A DNA stretch of 64,000 nt from CAVTND01 sp963735955 (GCA_963735955.1 CAVTND010000016.1:407309-471308); one strand, 5' to 3'. Shown: positions 28,326-38,867, numbered from the stretch's first letter. Made by a program: numbers and translations. The notes: generated by a model from the letters alone, not told the origin.

Positions 28326-30198
28326 ATGAGGATCCTGTTCATCACGTCGGCCCACAACAGCCTCAGCCAGCGGCTTCTGATTGAGCTCAAGGAGCAGGGT
28401 CATGCCGTTTCGGTCGCCTTGGCCACAAGTGATGAAGCCATGCTGAGCGCGGTTGACGCACACGCACCTGAACTCATCATCGCGCCCATGCTCAAGGTCG
28501 CGATCCCTAAGATCATCTGGGCCCGCCACACTTGCCTGATCGTCCATCCGGGCGTCAAGGGTGATCGTGGACCTTCATCGCTCGATTGGGCGATCGCGAC
28601 GGGTGAGGCGCGCTGGGGTGTAACCATCGTGCAGGCCGCGGCCGAGATGGACGCGGGGCCGATCTGGGCGTCACACACCTTTGCCCTCAAGGATCCGCCA
28701 AGCACGAAAAGCAGTCTGTACCGGCACGAGGTCACCGAGGCCGCAGTGCGTGCAGTGCTCGAGGCCGTGGCCCGCTTCGAGTCGAGACAATTTCAGCCGG
28801 AGCTGCTCAACTACGCCCGGCCGGATGTGCGCGGCCAACTGCGGCCGCCGATGCGTCAGAGCGACCGTGAAGTCGATTGGACCCGCGATACGACCGCGAT
28901 CGTCGTACGGAAGATCCGCGCCGCCGACAGTGCACCGGGTGTGCTCGATGCCTCGATGGGTCAGCCGTATTTCCTATACGGCGCCCACGAGGAGGAGCGT
29001 TTGCACGGCGCGCCGGGCGAGGTCCTGGCCCAAAGGCACGGCGCGATTTGTCGCGGCACAATTGACGGCGCCGTCTGGATCACCCATCTGAAGTCGAAGG
29101 ACAAGGACGGGGTTGCCGGTATCAAGCTGCCCGCGGTTCAGGTGCTGGGCCGCCGAGTGCAAGGCGTTCAGACGTCCACGCTTCCGATCGCGGCCGCGTG
29201 TCGACCACAAGACTTACCGCGAGATTCGCTACGCGGAGCGGGATCAGGTCGGCTATCTGTATTTCGACTTTTACAACGGTGCGATGAGCACAGAACAATG
29301 CGCTCGACTGCGCGAGGCCTTTGTGTTTGCACGCGGACGCCCGACCCGGGTGATCGCGTTGCTCGGCGGAGCGGACTTCTTTTCGAACGGAATCGACCTC
29401 AACACGATCGAGGCAGCCGCCAGTCCAGCCCGCGAGTCATGGCACAACATCATCGCGATCAACGATCTGGTGCGGGAGATCCTGCACACGAACTCGCACC
29501 TTGTTGTCGCCGCGCTGCGCGGCAATGCGGGCGCGGGTGGTGCGATGCTCGCGCTCGCGGCCGACCATGTGTACGCGCGCCGCGGCGTGGTGCTCAATCC
29601 GCACTACAAGGGCATGGGAATGCTCTACGGCTCGGAGTATTGGACCTACACCTTGCCGCGGCGGGTGGGTAATGACCTCGCCGTCCTGCTCACGGAAAGC
29701 CTGCAGCCCATCGGCACTCGCTACGCCAAGGCGATCGGACTCCTCGACGATGCCTTCGGCGAGAGCGTTGAGGATTTCGAGCGCGAGCTGACACTCCGGG
29801 CGAACGAACTGGCGCGTCATCCGAGTTTTTCGCGCCAACTGCGCGCTAAGCACGAGCGACGCATTGCCGACGAACGATTCAAGCCGCTCTCCGCCTATCG
29901 CGTCGAGGAACTGCAGAGAATGTGGGCCAACTTCTTCGGCCGCGACCCGGCCTACCACGATGCGCGCCGGCGGTTCGTATTCAAGGGCAGGGCGTCTCCG
30001 AGTGCTGCGAATGACCTGGCGCCAGCGTTCGTCCCGGCGCCCCCTATCGCCGCGGCGTCGCCCGATAGTTCGTCGATAGGCATGGAGTACCGCCCGGTCT
30101 CTCGGCGGGCGGCAGGGCAGTTACTACATCGCGAGGTCGAACGGTGCACACTACGACCCGAAGCGGACATGACTGAGCGATCGGCGACTAGCTCGTGA
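28326..30198 (+). pseudogene. hypX: HypX/HoxX hydrogenase maturation protein, one frameshift
   Basis: HypX converts formyl-tetrahydrofolate through formyl-CoA to the CO ligand of [NiFe]-hydrogenase in aerobic bacteria. The N-terminal formyltransferase-like half starts MRILFITSAHNSLSQRL and contains HPGVKGDRGPSSLDWAI. The C-terminal crotonase-like half contains LLGGADFFSNGIDLNTIEAA, LRGNAGAGGAMLALAADHVYA and LNPHYKGMGMLYGSEYW. One indel near 29190 separates the halves. The last 60 residues before 30198 are not conserved and run into the neighbouring duplicated segment. No hydrogenase structural or other hyp gene is in the window, so it is an orphan here. Confidence 0.88.
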
Positions 30199-31250
30199 GC
30201 GCCTGCGCCACGCGGCGCACGAAGCCCGCCGAATGCGCCCCGTCGAGCCAGCGTGCAACGACCACCGCTTCGTGGTCCGGATCGATCCACACCATGTGGC
30301 CGCCCGCGCCGAACATGAACCAGCTCGCGCGCGAGGCATCGGCGAACAGGCGCCCGTCGCGATTGAGCCATGTAAGCCAGCCGTAGAACGGTGCCACCGC
30401 GCAGGGTTCGTGCATGCGCTGCACCCACTCGCGCGGAATGATCTGCCGGCCCTGGTGCACGCCGCCGTCCAGCAGCAGCTGGCCGATGCGCGCCTGGTCG
30501 CGCGCGCTGATCTTCACGCCGCCGCCCCAGTGCGTGCCGCCGGGAACCGACTGCATGCGCTGGCCGTCGATCTCCACCCAGGCATCGTCGTAGCCCTCCC
30601 AGCTGGAAATCGCGGCCGCCGCCGATCGGCCGCAGCACACTTTCGAGGAACACCTCCGGCAGCGGCCGCCTGAAGAGGTGAAGCAGCGCCAGCGAGAACT
30701 GGTTGATGCGCACGTCGTTGTATTCCCAGTAGCTGCCCGGCTCGCGCAGCGGGCGAAGCTCGCCTTTCTTGCCCTCGGGTGGCTTGGGGTCGTGAGACAC
30801 CTGCCGGTAGTGCTCCACCTGGTCGGGCATGCCGAAACATTCGCCCTGCCATTCGCTGGTCTGTGTGAGGAGGTGCTCCCACGTGATCACGCGGTTGTGC
30901 GCTGAATCGAAGCCGATGCCCGGCAGCCGGTCGCTCACGCGCTCGCCCGGTTCGAGCAGCCCGCGCGAATGCGCGATGCCCGCGAGCAGCGCGAGGTAGG
31001 TCTTCGCGACGCTGAAAGTCTGGTCGGCGCGATCGGGTTCGCCCCAGGCGGCGACTTCCTCACCGCGCACACGAATGACGCCGGAGACGCCGCCGCGCGG
31101 ATGCACCGGCCCGCGCAGGCGGTTGAACGGCGGCGGGTCATCGTGGTGGACGCCCCACTGCGCAAGGTCAGCTGCCGGATTGCGCGGCCACGGAATCTCG
31201 TGCGATTGCGCGAAGGTGACTGCTTCGTTGAACTGCTCCACGACACTCAT
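30188..31250 (-). pseudogene. Serine hydrolase, beta-lactamase/CubicO family (full-length copy, one frameshift)
   Basis: A penicillin-binding-like serine hydrolase of about 353 aa. The nucleophile motif SxxK is in FSVAKTYLALLAG, the Y-x-N motif in YWEYNDVRINQF, and the third motif region in GAGGHMVWIDPD. A one-base indel near 30610 shifts between PIGG and WEGYDDAWVEIDGQ. Relatives include esterases and D-amino peptidases, so beta-lactamase activity should not be assumed. An almost identical but internally deleted copy lies at 23577-24074. The ATG at 31250 was chosen; an in-frame ATG 18 bases upstream is equally possible. No signal peptide is present, so it is probably cytoplasmic. Confidence 0.85.
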
Positions 31251-31407
31251 GATAGCCAGCGTAACCATCGAACGCGGCGACAAGGTCCGCTTCTGGCCGC
31301 GATGACGAGGACGACACGTCGATGCGGATGGGCTGCTAATCCCGTCTCCAGCTTCTCCTTCCACTAACGTAGCTGGCGCGATCGAGCACGCCGTCCCCTC
31401 GTGTTGT

Positions 31408-31980
31408 TCACGCGATGCGCGGCATCACCGTCAGCACACGCACTATGAAGGCGTGCAGTTCCTTCATGTAGTTGCGCAGGAACTCTTTCGTGCCTTCGTT
31501 GGTGACCTCGCCCTCAGGCGTGATGAGGCCGGGCTTGAACTGGATGTAGGCCTCGACGGTGTTCATCAGCGGCGAATTGCAGAAGCACAGCACGCTGCGC
31601 AGGCTCTGCTGCGCCACCGCCGTGCCGATCGAGCCCGGCGAAGTGCCGATCACGCCCGATGGCTTGCGTGCGAACGAGTTCTTGCCCCAGGGACGGCTGG
31701 CCCAGTCGATCGCGTTCTTGAGCCCGCCAGGAATCGAGCGGTTGTACTCCGGCGTCACGAACAGCACCGCATCGACATCGGCGATGGCCTGCTTCAAAGC
31801 GCGCGCCACCGGCGGGTAGTCGGCGTCGTAGTCCGAGCTGTAGAGCGGCAGATCCTTGATCGGGATCTCGCTCAGCTCCAGCTCGGGCGGCGCGAGTCGT
31901 ACCAGCGCCTTGGCGAGCAGGCGGTTGATGGATGTCGAGGCGAGGCTGCCGACGAAATAGCCGACCTTGTAGGTTGCCAT
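31408..31980 (-). CDS. NAD(P)H-dependent FMN reductase
   Basis: A 190-aa flavodoxin-fold reductase of the ChrR/YieF/SsuE group, which reduces flavins, quinones or chromate. The ATG at 31980 has AAGGAG upstream. Flavin-binding blocks: VGSLASTSINRLLAK, LPLYSSDYDADYPP, VLFVTPEYNRSIPGGLKNAI (the PEYN-x-S-x-PG-x-LKNAIDW signature) and GTSPGSIGT. It stands alone between the serine hydrolase and gspB. The substrate cannot be fixed from sequence. Confidence 0.92.
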   Translation of the reverse strand: MATYKVGYFVGSLASTSINRLLAKALVRLAPPELELSEIPIKDLPLYSSDYDADYPPVARALKQAIADVDAVLFVTPEYNRSIPGGLKNAIDWASRPWGKNSFARKPSGVIGTSPGSIGTAVAQQSLRSVLCFCNSPLMNTVEAYIQFKPGLITPEGEVTNEGTKEFLRNYMKELHAFIVRVLTVMPRIA

Positions 31981-32013
31981 GCATGTCTCCTTGAGCCATC
32001 TCACTCGGCGCGG

Positions 32014-32689
32014 CTAGAACATGACTTCGAAACGATAGCCCCGGAAACTGAAGATGGCTGCTTTCAGCTTGATCTCCTCCAGCGATAGCTCCTGCGTCAG
32101 GCGGTCCCTTTCCCGATACAGCTGGCCGTTGACGATCAGCGAGCGGGCGGTCGGATCTGCAGAAAAGATCGAGCCGCCGATCGCGAGTTGCGGCAATGCC
32201 GCGCGGATGTCCGGCGGCAGCTGTTCGCGTGAGTAAACAGGCGCGTCCGCCGGCGCCGCGTTGCCGACCTGCGCCACTTGCGTGACGCCCTTCGCGTCAG
32301 CGCGCGGGACCTTGCGCTCGTCCGGTTGGCGCCAGGGAGCGGGCTCCGCCATGGTCCGCGCGTCGATGGAAGCGGCGGCAGGCGGCGGTGGGACGTTCGT
32401 CGCCGCCGGCCCTGGCCGGAGTGGCCCCGGACGTGCTCGGCTGCGCGGGCGCCACGTTCGCTGTCGCCGTGCTCGGGGCAGGCGCATTGCGCCCGATCAT
32501 CACCCACGTCGCGGCCGCCACCAGGCCGAGTGCGACGCCGATCGCGATCCACAGCCAGTTCGGACGCACCTTGGGCTTTGGCGATTCTCCCGCCGAGGGC
32601 GACACCACCGGCTGGGAGTGCAGGCTCGGCACCGAGCCGCGCTCGCGTTCCGCGTCGGCCTTGCGCAGGGCGTCGAGGATCAGTGACAC
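32014..32689 (-). pseudogene. gspB: General secretion pathway protein B (GspB), one frameshift
   Basis: GspB works with GspA/ExeA to place the type II secretin through the peptidoglycan. The GTG start at 32689 sits two bases after the exeA stop. The N-terminus MSLILDALRKADAERERG and a membrane segment (WLWIAIGVALGLVAAATWVM) are typical. A Pro/Ala linker follows, then the C-terminal domain LPPDIRAALPQLAIGGSIFS and FSFRGYRFEV. A one-base indel near 32400, in the linker, shifts the frame. When repaired it is about 225 aa. Confidence 0.88.
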
Positions 32690-32691
32690 GG

Positions 32692-34371
32692 CTAGCTCGC
32701 CTTCTGCAGGCGCGGCTCGTCCACGCCGTTCGCGCGATTGAGCTGCATCAGCGTGATGGGTCCGGCGCTGCCGTCCGACGGCAGCCCCTGGGCGAGCTGG
32801 AAGCGATGGATCCAGCTTCGCAGCTTGGCGTCGTCGAGCCGCGGACCGACCGGACCGGTGTCGCCCAGCGCGGTCGCGAGCTGCTGCGCGAGCCATTGGG
32901 CGGTGGGCCCTGAGCGACCGTCCACGATCGTGCCCGCGTAGTTCGGCGGCGGCCGCCAGAAGGTCGCGAACTCTCCGCGCCAGTAGTCGGCCAGCACGAC
33001 GAGCGGGACCGTCTGCTCGACGCCGCCGATGGTCAACGTCGCGCGGTCGTTCGACAGTCCGCTGATCATCACGTAGGCAGCGCGATTGGCTGCGTCGCGC
33101 AGCGTCAGCACGCCCGGGCGGTCCAGTTGCCGGATCAGCGCCAGCGTCGCGTTGCTGGTGCGGTAGCAGCGGACCTGCTGCTTCTCCGCCGCGGCGCAGG
33201 GATCGCCGTCGCCCGGCGCAATGTTCCACACGCGTCCCAGCTCCTGCCACGCTTCCTTGTCGGCACCGACGAGCGACGCAAAGCCCGTGCGCAGGTCGAA
33301 ACTCGCCGGCTTCGCGGGCTCCGGCGCCACGGTCATCGGCTGCGGCGTCGGCTCCGGCGCAGCCGCGGGCGCGGCGACCAGCGCCGTCGGAGCGGGACTC
33401 GCATTGGCTACCAGCTCGGCGCGCGGCGCGCCGCGTTCGCCACGGTTCAGCGAGAGGCCGACCACTCCGACCAGCGTCGCGCCGACCGCCAGCCCGATGC
33501 CCACGAGGGCCGCGCGCTCGTAGCGCGCGCGCCGGATCTTGCCGAAATCGGCGGCATCCAGCACTTCCTCGGCCGCCTTGTCGATGATGCGGCGGTCGAC
33601 GGTGGGCTTGCTGTCGGCGTAGGCGCCAAGCAGCGCGCGATCGCACAGCAGGTTGATGCGGCGTGGCACGCCGCGCGAATAACGGAAGATGCGCCGCATC
33701 GCGCGTTGATCGAAGGGATTGGCCTGGCGCAATCCCGCGACACCCAGGCGATGGCTGACGTAGTGCGCGGTCTCCTGCTCCGTCAGCGCCTCGAGGTGGT
33801 AGCGGGCGATCACGCGCTGTGCGAGCTGCTGCATGTCGGGCCGTGCCAGTATCGCGCGCAGCTCCGGCTGCCCGATCAGGATGATCTGCAGCAGCTTGCG
33901 CTCATTGGTCTCGAGGTTGGTCAGAAGGCGCAGCTGCTCCAGCACGCGGACCGACAGGTTCTGCGCTTCGTCGATGATCAGGACGGTGGTCTGCCGCACC
34001 GCGTGCGTGCGCAGCAGGAACTCGTTCAGCGCGTCGACGTAGTCCTTGACGGTCGGCACGCCCGGCCCCTCGTGCCGGTACGGGATGCGGAGCTCCGCGC
34101 ACACGGTCTTCAGCAGTTCCTCGACCGTCAGCTTCGGGTTGAAGATGTAGGCGACGTTGCAGCGCTCGGGCAGTTGCTCGAGGAAGCAGCGGCACACGGT
34201 GGTCTTGCCGGCACCGACGTCGCCGGTGAGCAGCACGAAGCCGCCGCCGCCCTGCACGCCATAAAGCAGGTGCGCAAGGGCCTCGCGGTGCCGCTCGCTC
34301 ATGAAGAGGTAATGCGGATCCGGTGCGATCGAGAAGGGCCGTTGCTTCAGCCCGAAGTGGCGCTCGTACAT
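32692..34371 (-). CDS. exeA: Type II secretion ExeA/GspA-like ATPase with peptidoglycan-binding C-terminus
   Basis: A 559-aa inner-membrane AAA+ protein. The N-terminus YERHFGLKQRPFSIAPDPHYLF is diagnostic. Walker A is TGDVGAGKTT, Walker B VLIIDEAQNLS, and the sensor region GVPRRINLLCDRALLGA. A membrane segment (LVGIGLAVGATLVGVVGLSL) precedes a periplasmic part with a Pro/Ala linker, a domain containing two Cys and a final peptidoglycan-binding-like helix set (LRSWIHRFQLAQGLPSDG). The ATG at 34371 precedes YERHFG; no strong ribosome site is seen. It is the first gene of an exeA-gspB pair. No gspC-O genes are in the window. Confidence 0.9.
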   Translation of the reverse strand: MYERHFGLKQRPFSIAPDPHYLFMSERHREALAHLLYGVQGGGGFVLLTGDVGAGKTTVCRCFLEQLPERCNVAYIFNPKLTVEELLKTVCAELRIPYRHEGPGVPTVKDYVDALNEFLLRTHAVRQTTVLIIDEAQNLSVRVLEQLRLLTNLETNERKLLQIILIGQPELRAILARPDMQQLAQRVIARYHLEALTEQETAHYVSHRLGVAGLRQANPFDQRAMRRIFRYSRGVPRRINLLCDRALLGAYADSKPTVDRRIIDKAAEEVLDAADFGKIRRARYERAALVGIGLAVGATLVGVVGLSLNRGERGAPRAELVANASPAPTALVAAPAAAPEPTPQPMTVAPEPAKPASFDLRTGFASLVGADKEAWQELGRVWNIAPGDGDPCAAAEKQQVRCYRTSNATLALIRQLDRPGVLTLRDAANRAAYVMISGLSNDRATLTIGGVEQTVPLVVLADYWRGEFATFWRPPPNYAGTIVDGRSGPTAQWLAQQLATALGDTGPVGPRLDDAKLRSWIHRFQLAQGLPSDGSAGPITLMQLNRANGVDEPRLQKAS

Positions 34372-34548
34372 CGCCGGCAAGGATACTGGCCCCGAGCCGG
34401 GCGTTCGTTGGACGGACCCGGCCTACATCGCGTGAATCACCCGCGGCAGGAAGTCGCGCGTGCGCAATCCGCACCCGCTGTGCCGGTTGATGATCGCCGC
34501 GCGCAGTCCGCGGCAGTTGAGCCGGAATGACTGCTGTCGCGAGCCAGT

Positions 34549-34869
34549 TCAGGCAGCGAGGGCGTGCAATCGGACCCCGAGCGCGCGGGCAACCTTCAAT
34601 ACCGTCGCAAAGCTTGGGTTTCCATTTTCGCTCAGCGCCTTGTACAGGCTCTCACGGCTAAGGCCCGCATCGCGCGCCACCTGCGACATGCCACGTGCCC
34701 GCGCAATGTCCCCCAGTGCGCGAGCGATACCGGCCGCATCGTCCGGCGCTTCCTCAAGCCAGGCATCCAGGTACGCCGCCATCTCTTCCGGCGTGCGCAA
34801 CTGCTCGGCGACGTCATAGGGCACCGTCTTTGTCTTTGCGACCGCCTTGGTAGCTTTGGCTTTGGGCAT
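34549..34869 (-). CDS. HigA-type helix-turn-helix antitoxin
   Basis: A 106-aa antitoxin of the addiction-module antidote family. A Lys/Ala-rich start (PKAKATKAVAKTK) leads into the PYDVAEQLRTPEEMAAYLDA block. The HTH follows: MSQVARDAGLSRESLYKALS and NPSFATVLKVARALGVRLHA. The ATG at 34869 follows GGAGG. It is 11 bp downstream of the toxin gene, the higBA-type toxin-first order. It should neutralise the toxin and repress the shared promoter. Confidence 0.9.
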   Translation of the reverse strand: MPKAKATKAVAKTKTVPYDVAEQLRTPEEMAAYLDAWLEEAPDDAAGIARALGDIARARGMSQVARDAGLSRESLYKALSENGNPSFATVLKVARALGVRLHALAA

Positions 34870-34880
34870 CACCGCACCTC

Positions 34881-35168
34881 CTACAAGTTCTTGGCCAATT
34901 CGATCGCTGTCTTGATATCCGTGCGCTGCGTGGACTTGTCGCCACCCGCCAGCAGGACGATCAGCACCTTGCGGCGCTCGGTGTAGTACACGCGATAGCC
35001 AGGACCGAAGTCGATCTTGAGTTCACACACGCCTTCACGCAGGGCGCGCCGCTGGCCGGGATTACCGTGTGCCAATCGATCAACGCGAACTTGGATTCGG
35101 GCCCGGCCAGCAAGGTCCCGTAGGCCGTTGATCCAGTCGCGATAGACCTCGGTCATCTCGACGCGCAT
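34881..35168 (-). CDS. RelE/ParE-superfamily toxin (addiction module killer protein)
   Basis: A 95-aa toxin. Family blocks: VYRDWINGLRDLAGRARIQVR, VDRLAHGNPGQRRALREGV and ELKIDFGPGYRVYYTERR, ending IKTAIELAKNL. Members cut mRNA at the ribosome or inhibit gyrase; which applies is not clear from sequence. The ATG at 35168 lies just downstream of a TTGACA box and a perfect palindrome, so the promoter is very close. An internal ATG four codons later is the alternative start. Confidence 0.9.
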   Translation of the reverse strand: MRVEMTEVYRDWINGLRDLAGRARIQVRVDRLAHGNPGQRRALREGVCELKIDFGPGYRVYYTERRKVLIVLLAGGDKSTQRTDIKTAIELAKNL

Positions 35169-35172
35169 ACGC

Positions 35173-35201
35173 AACTGTATCCTATGGGATACAATTGTCA
35201 A
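35173..35201 (-). promoter_or_regulatory. Promoter and operator of the higBA-like module
   Basis: On the minus strand TTGACA (35201-35196) is followed 16 bases later by TACAGT, a passable -10. Between and overlapping them is the palindrome TGTATCC-tatg-GGATACA (35176-35193), with 7-bp perfect arms. This is a likely binding site for the antitoxin HTH. Confidence 0.65.
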
Positions 35202-35233
35202 GGCGTCTGCGTAACCGATCGCGACTCGTATTC

Positions 35234-35967
<734 letters not shown>

Positions 35968-35971
<4 letters not shown>

Positions 35972-36636
35972 TTGCGCGCCGAACTTGTGCTCGAGCCGGT
36001 GCGCGAGGTACGTCAGCGGCAGGCTCATCGTCAGGTAGAGCAGCGCGACCAGCGTGAACACCGTCATGTTCTTGAAGGTGGAAGCCGCGATCAGCTGGCC
36101 GCTGCCGCGTCAGCTCGGCCACCGTGATCGTCGAGGCGATCGACGAGTCCTTCAGCATCATGATCATCGTGTTGCCATAGGGCGGCAGCGAAGATGCGTA
36201 CCGCCTGCGGCATGATCACGCGCCGCAGCACGAGCCGGCAGCCGCATGCCGAGCGACTGCGCAGCCTCGATCTGGCCGTGGTCGATCGCCTCGATGCCCG
36301 GCGCGGAAGTTCTCGGCCTGATACGGCGGAGTAGGCGACGCCGAGCCCGATGAAGCCGGCCTGGAACGCGTTCAGCCGTGATGCCGATCTCCGGGAACAC
36401 GAAGTAGATGTAGAACAGCTGCACGATGATCGGGATGCCGCGGATCACCGTGATGAACGTGATCGCCGGCGCCGCGCAGCCACGCGTAGGGCGACAGGCG
36501 CATCAGCGCCAGCAGGAAGCCGATCAGCTGTCGACAGCACCAGCGCGAGAAACGTGACCTGGATCGTCGTCAGGCAGCCCTGCAACAGGATCGGCAGGAA
36601 CTCGCGCGCGTCGCGCAGAAAAGCGTCGGAGAACAA
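35968..36636 (-). pseudogene. Amino-acid ABC transporter permease (GlnP/HisM type), multiply frameshifted
   Basis: Reading across frames gives a permease of about 220 aa: FLRDAREFLPILLQGCLTTI, LSPYAWLRG, ITFITVIRGIPIIVQLFYIY, an EAA loop IEAAQSLGMR, RRVIMPQAVRI-like and PPYGNTMIMMLKDSS, then a final segment LVALLYLTMSLPLTYLAHRL. Single-base insertions are evident near 36190, 36240, 36302, 36324, 36379, 36474 and 36533. TTG at 36636 with GAGG upstream is the likely start. Middle gene of a binding protein, permease, ATPase operon. Confidence 0.8.
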
Positions 36637-36715
36637 GGCGATCCTCTGTCAGCGGCGCGGCGTATGAAAATGGCGGCGCCGCTGCGCCGCCGTGACCCGG
36701 AACTGCAGGCAGCGT

Positions 36716-37491
36716 TTAGTTCAGGTTCCACTTCTTCAGGATCTCGTCGAGCTTGCCGCTCTTCTTGAGCTTGCGCGAGCGCCCGCGTTGACCTTGGCGA
36801 TCAGTTCCTTGTCGGTCTTGCGCATGCCGAGGCCGACGAAGCCGGCCATCTTCGGCTCGTAGCTCTCGACGAACCTGACGCCGGCGTCCTTGCGCTGCGA
36901 AAGCTGGTAGCGAATGATCGGCGCATCGCCGAAGCCGCGCCTTGATCCGGCCCAGGCCGACGTCGCGAATGATGTCGGCGATCGAGTCGTAGGTCTTGAT
37001 CTCGGCGAACTCGCCGTTTTTCTTCAGGAAGTCGACGTAGACGGTGCCGACCTGCACGCCGACCACTCGCACCTTTCAGGTCGGCCAGCGACTTGTAGGC
37101 CTGTTGTCGTCGGCCTTGACCATCAGGCCTTCGGGATACGGGAAACACCGGGTCGCTGAGAATCGATCACTTCCTGGCGCGCCGGCAGTGATCAGCATCG
37201 CCGCCGAGATGATGTCGATCTTGTTGCTCGTGAGCGATGGAATCAGCGCAGAGAACGGCGTCGCCTGCGACCGTGACCTTGAAGCCCTGGCTCGTCGCCG
37301 ATGGCGGTGATCAGGTCGACCATCGCGCCCTGGATCTGCTGCGTCTTGATGTCCATGAACGTGAACGGCACGCCGGTCGGGGTCGAGCCGACCTTGTAGG
37401 TCTGCTGCGCCAGCGCGGCGGTGGTAAGCGCGAGCGTTGCCAGCGATGCGAGCCCGAGCGGCCGCAACAGGTTGGTCCAAAGTGGTTTCAC
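36716..37491 (-). pseudogene. Amino-acid ABC transporter substrate-binding protein, multiply frameshifted
   Basis: A family 3 periplasmic binding protein of about 255 aa. The GTG at 37491, after GAGGAG, starts a signal peptide (LASLATLALTTAALAQQ). Blocks in successive frames: YKVGSTPTGVPFTFMD, SALIPSLTSNKIDIISAAML, FPYPEGLMVKADD, GVQVGTVYVDFLKKNGEF, TYDSIADIIRDVGLGRIKA and KLDEILKKWNLN, with TAA at 36716. At least five frame changes occur. Ligand is probably a polar amino acid. An FAD-dependent amine/amino-acid oxidase gene lies 35 bp upstream on the same strand and may act on the imported compound. Confidence 0.82.
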
Positions 37492-37526
37492 GCTTGTCTC
37501 CTCGTTGAATTCGACTTCACTGTAGA

Positions 37527-38867
37527 TCAGGCCGGAAAGCCCAGAGCTTCCCTGAGCCGGAACCACATGATCGCAGCGCCCACGCCGGGCTTGCGCAGCG
37601 ACCAGAACGGTACACGTCGCAGCGGCTTGACCGGAAATTCGAGTGCAGGGTCGCTGTGGGCCAGTGTCCCGCCCAGCACCCGGTTGGCGAGCACCTGGCC
37701 CATCACGGTCGCCATCGCCACGCCGCGGCCGGAGTATCCGCTGCCGCTCCACAGCCCGGGTGCCGGTTCGGCCAGGTGCGGCAACCAGTCGAGTGTCAGC
37801 CCGACCTGGCCCCACCACCGGAACGGCCAGTGGATGCCCTTCAACTGCGGGAAGAGCCGCTCCGACACCACGCGCAGCGAATCGAACACGTGCTCCGGCA
37901 CATTGCCTTCAACATTGCCGCGGCCGCCCATTACGAAGCGACCGTCGCTGTTGACGCGGTAGTAATAGACGAGTTTGCGCGTTTCTGACACCGGCAGCGC
38001 GCACGGGATGATGGTCTTGTGCAGCTCGGGCGGCAGCACGTCGGTGGCGATCTGCACGCTGTTCAGCCCGACATGGTTGCGTTGCAGGTCGGGCCACAGA
38101 CCGTCGGAGTAAGCGTCGGTGGCGAGCACGACCGTGCGCGCGCGCACCCGACCCTGCGGCGTGGCGACCAGCCAGCGATCCGACTCGCGCCGCAGCGACT
38201 GCACCGGCGAATCGATGAAGACCCGCGCGCCCTTGGCGATCGCGACACGCGCCAGGCCGCGGACGTACGACAGCGGCTGCACGGTGCCGGCGCGGCGGTC
38301 GATCCACGCGCCGTGATAGAACGATGTACCGAGCGCCGCGACCGTTTGCGCCTTGTCGAGCAGCTCTACCTTCGCGCCGCGCTTCGCCCACGCGTTGGCG
38401 CGGCTGGTGATCGTTTTCAGCGCTGCCGTCGCGTGCGCCGGCTGCAGCCAGCCGCCCGGGCGCGCATCGCAGTCGATGCGGTGACGATCGATCAACGCGA
38501 ACGTGCGGTCCGCTGCGCTGCCCGCAAGCTCGATCATCCGTTCCGCCTCAGAGCGGTCCAGCACGACAAGCAGTTCGTCGGGATCCTGCTTCAGCCCGGG
38601 AATGACCTGGCCACCGTTGCGCCCGGAACCTCCGTGGCCGATGCCCCGCGCTTCGAGCACGACCGCGTCGGTTCCGTTCTCGGCCAACGCCAATGCGCAC
38701 GCGAGACCGGTGTAGCCGCCGCCAATCACGCAGACATCGGCGTCGAGGGGCGCATCCAGCGTCGAACACTCCGGTGCCGGCGCCGCGGTCGCGACCCATA
38801 GCGACTTTTGCTGATCAGGGCCTAGCGCGGCAGGGCTGCTCATCCGATCGTCCCGTTCGTCTTCCAT
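37527..38867 (-). CDS. FAD-dependent oxidoreductase, DadA/PuuB-like
   Basis: A 446-aa flavoprotein of the DAO family. The dinucleotide-binding site is VCVIGGGYTGLACALALAE (about residues 45-63), followed by VVLEARGIGHGGSGRNGGQV, typical of gamma-glutamylputrescine oxidase and related amine oxidases. C-terminal conserved parts are WWGQVGLTLDWLPHL and GSGYSGRGVAMATVMGQVLA. It is intact although the ABC operon immediately downstream is full of indels. The ATG at 38867 was taken; the ATG at 38843 is an alternative. With that transporter it suggests uptake and oxidation of an amine or amino acid. Confidence 0.88.
   Translation of the reverse strand: MEDERDDRMSSPAALGPDQQKSLWVATAAPAPECSTLDAPLDADVCVIGGGYTGLACALALAENGTDAVVLEARGIGHGGSGRNGGQVIPGLKQDPDELLVVLDRSEAERMIELAGSAADRTFALIDRHRIDCDARPGGWLQPAHATAALKTITSRANAWAKRGAKVELLDKAQTVAALGTSFYHGAWIDRRAGTVQPLSYVRGLARVAIAKGARVFIDSPVQSLRRESDRWLVATPQGRVRARTVVLATDAYSDGLWPDLQRNHVGLNSVQIATDVLPPELHKTIIPCALPVSETRKLVYYYRVNSDGRFVMGGRGNVEGNVPEHVFDSLRVVSERLFPQLKGIHWPFRWWGQVGLTLDWLPHLAEPAPGLWSGSGYSGRGVAMATVMGQVLANRVLGGTLAHSDPALEFPVKPLRRVPFWSLRKPGVGAAIMWFRLREALGFPA

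Noticed and set aside
33127..34530. 467-codon rightward frame
   Set aside because: Antisense shadow of exeA, with composition bias and no domain.
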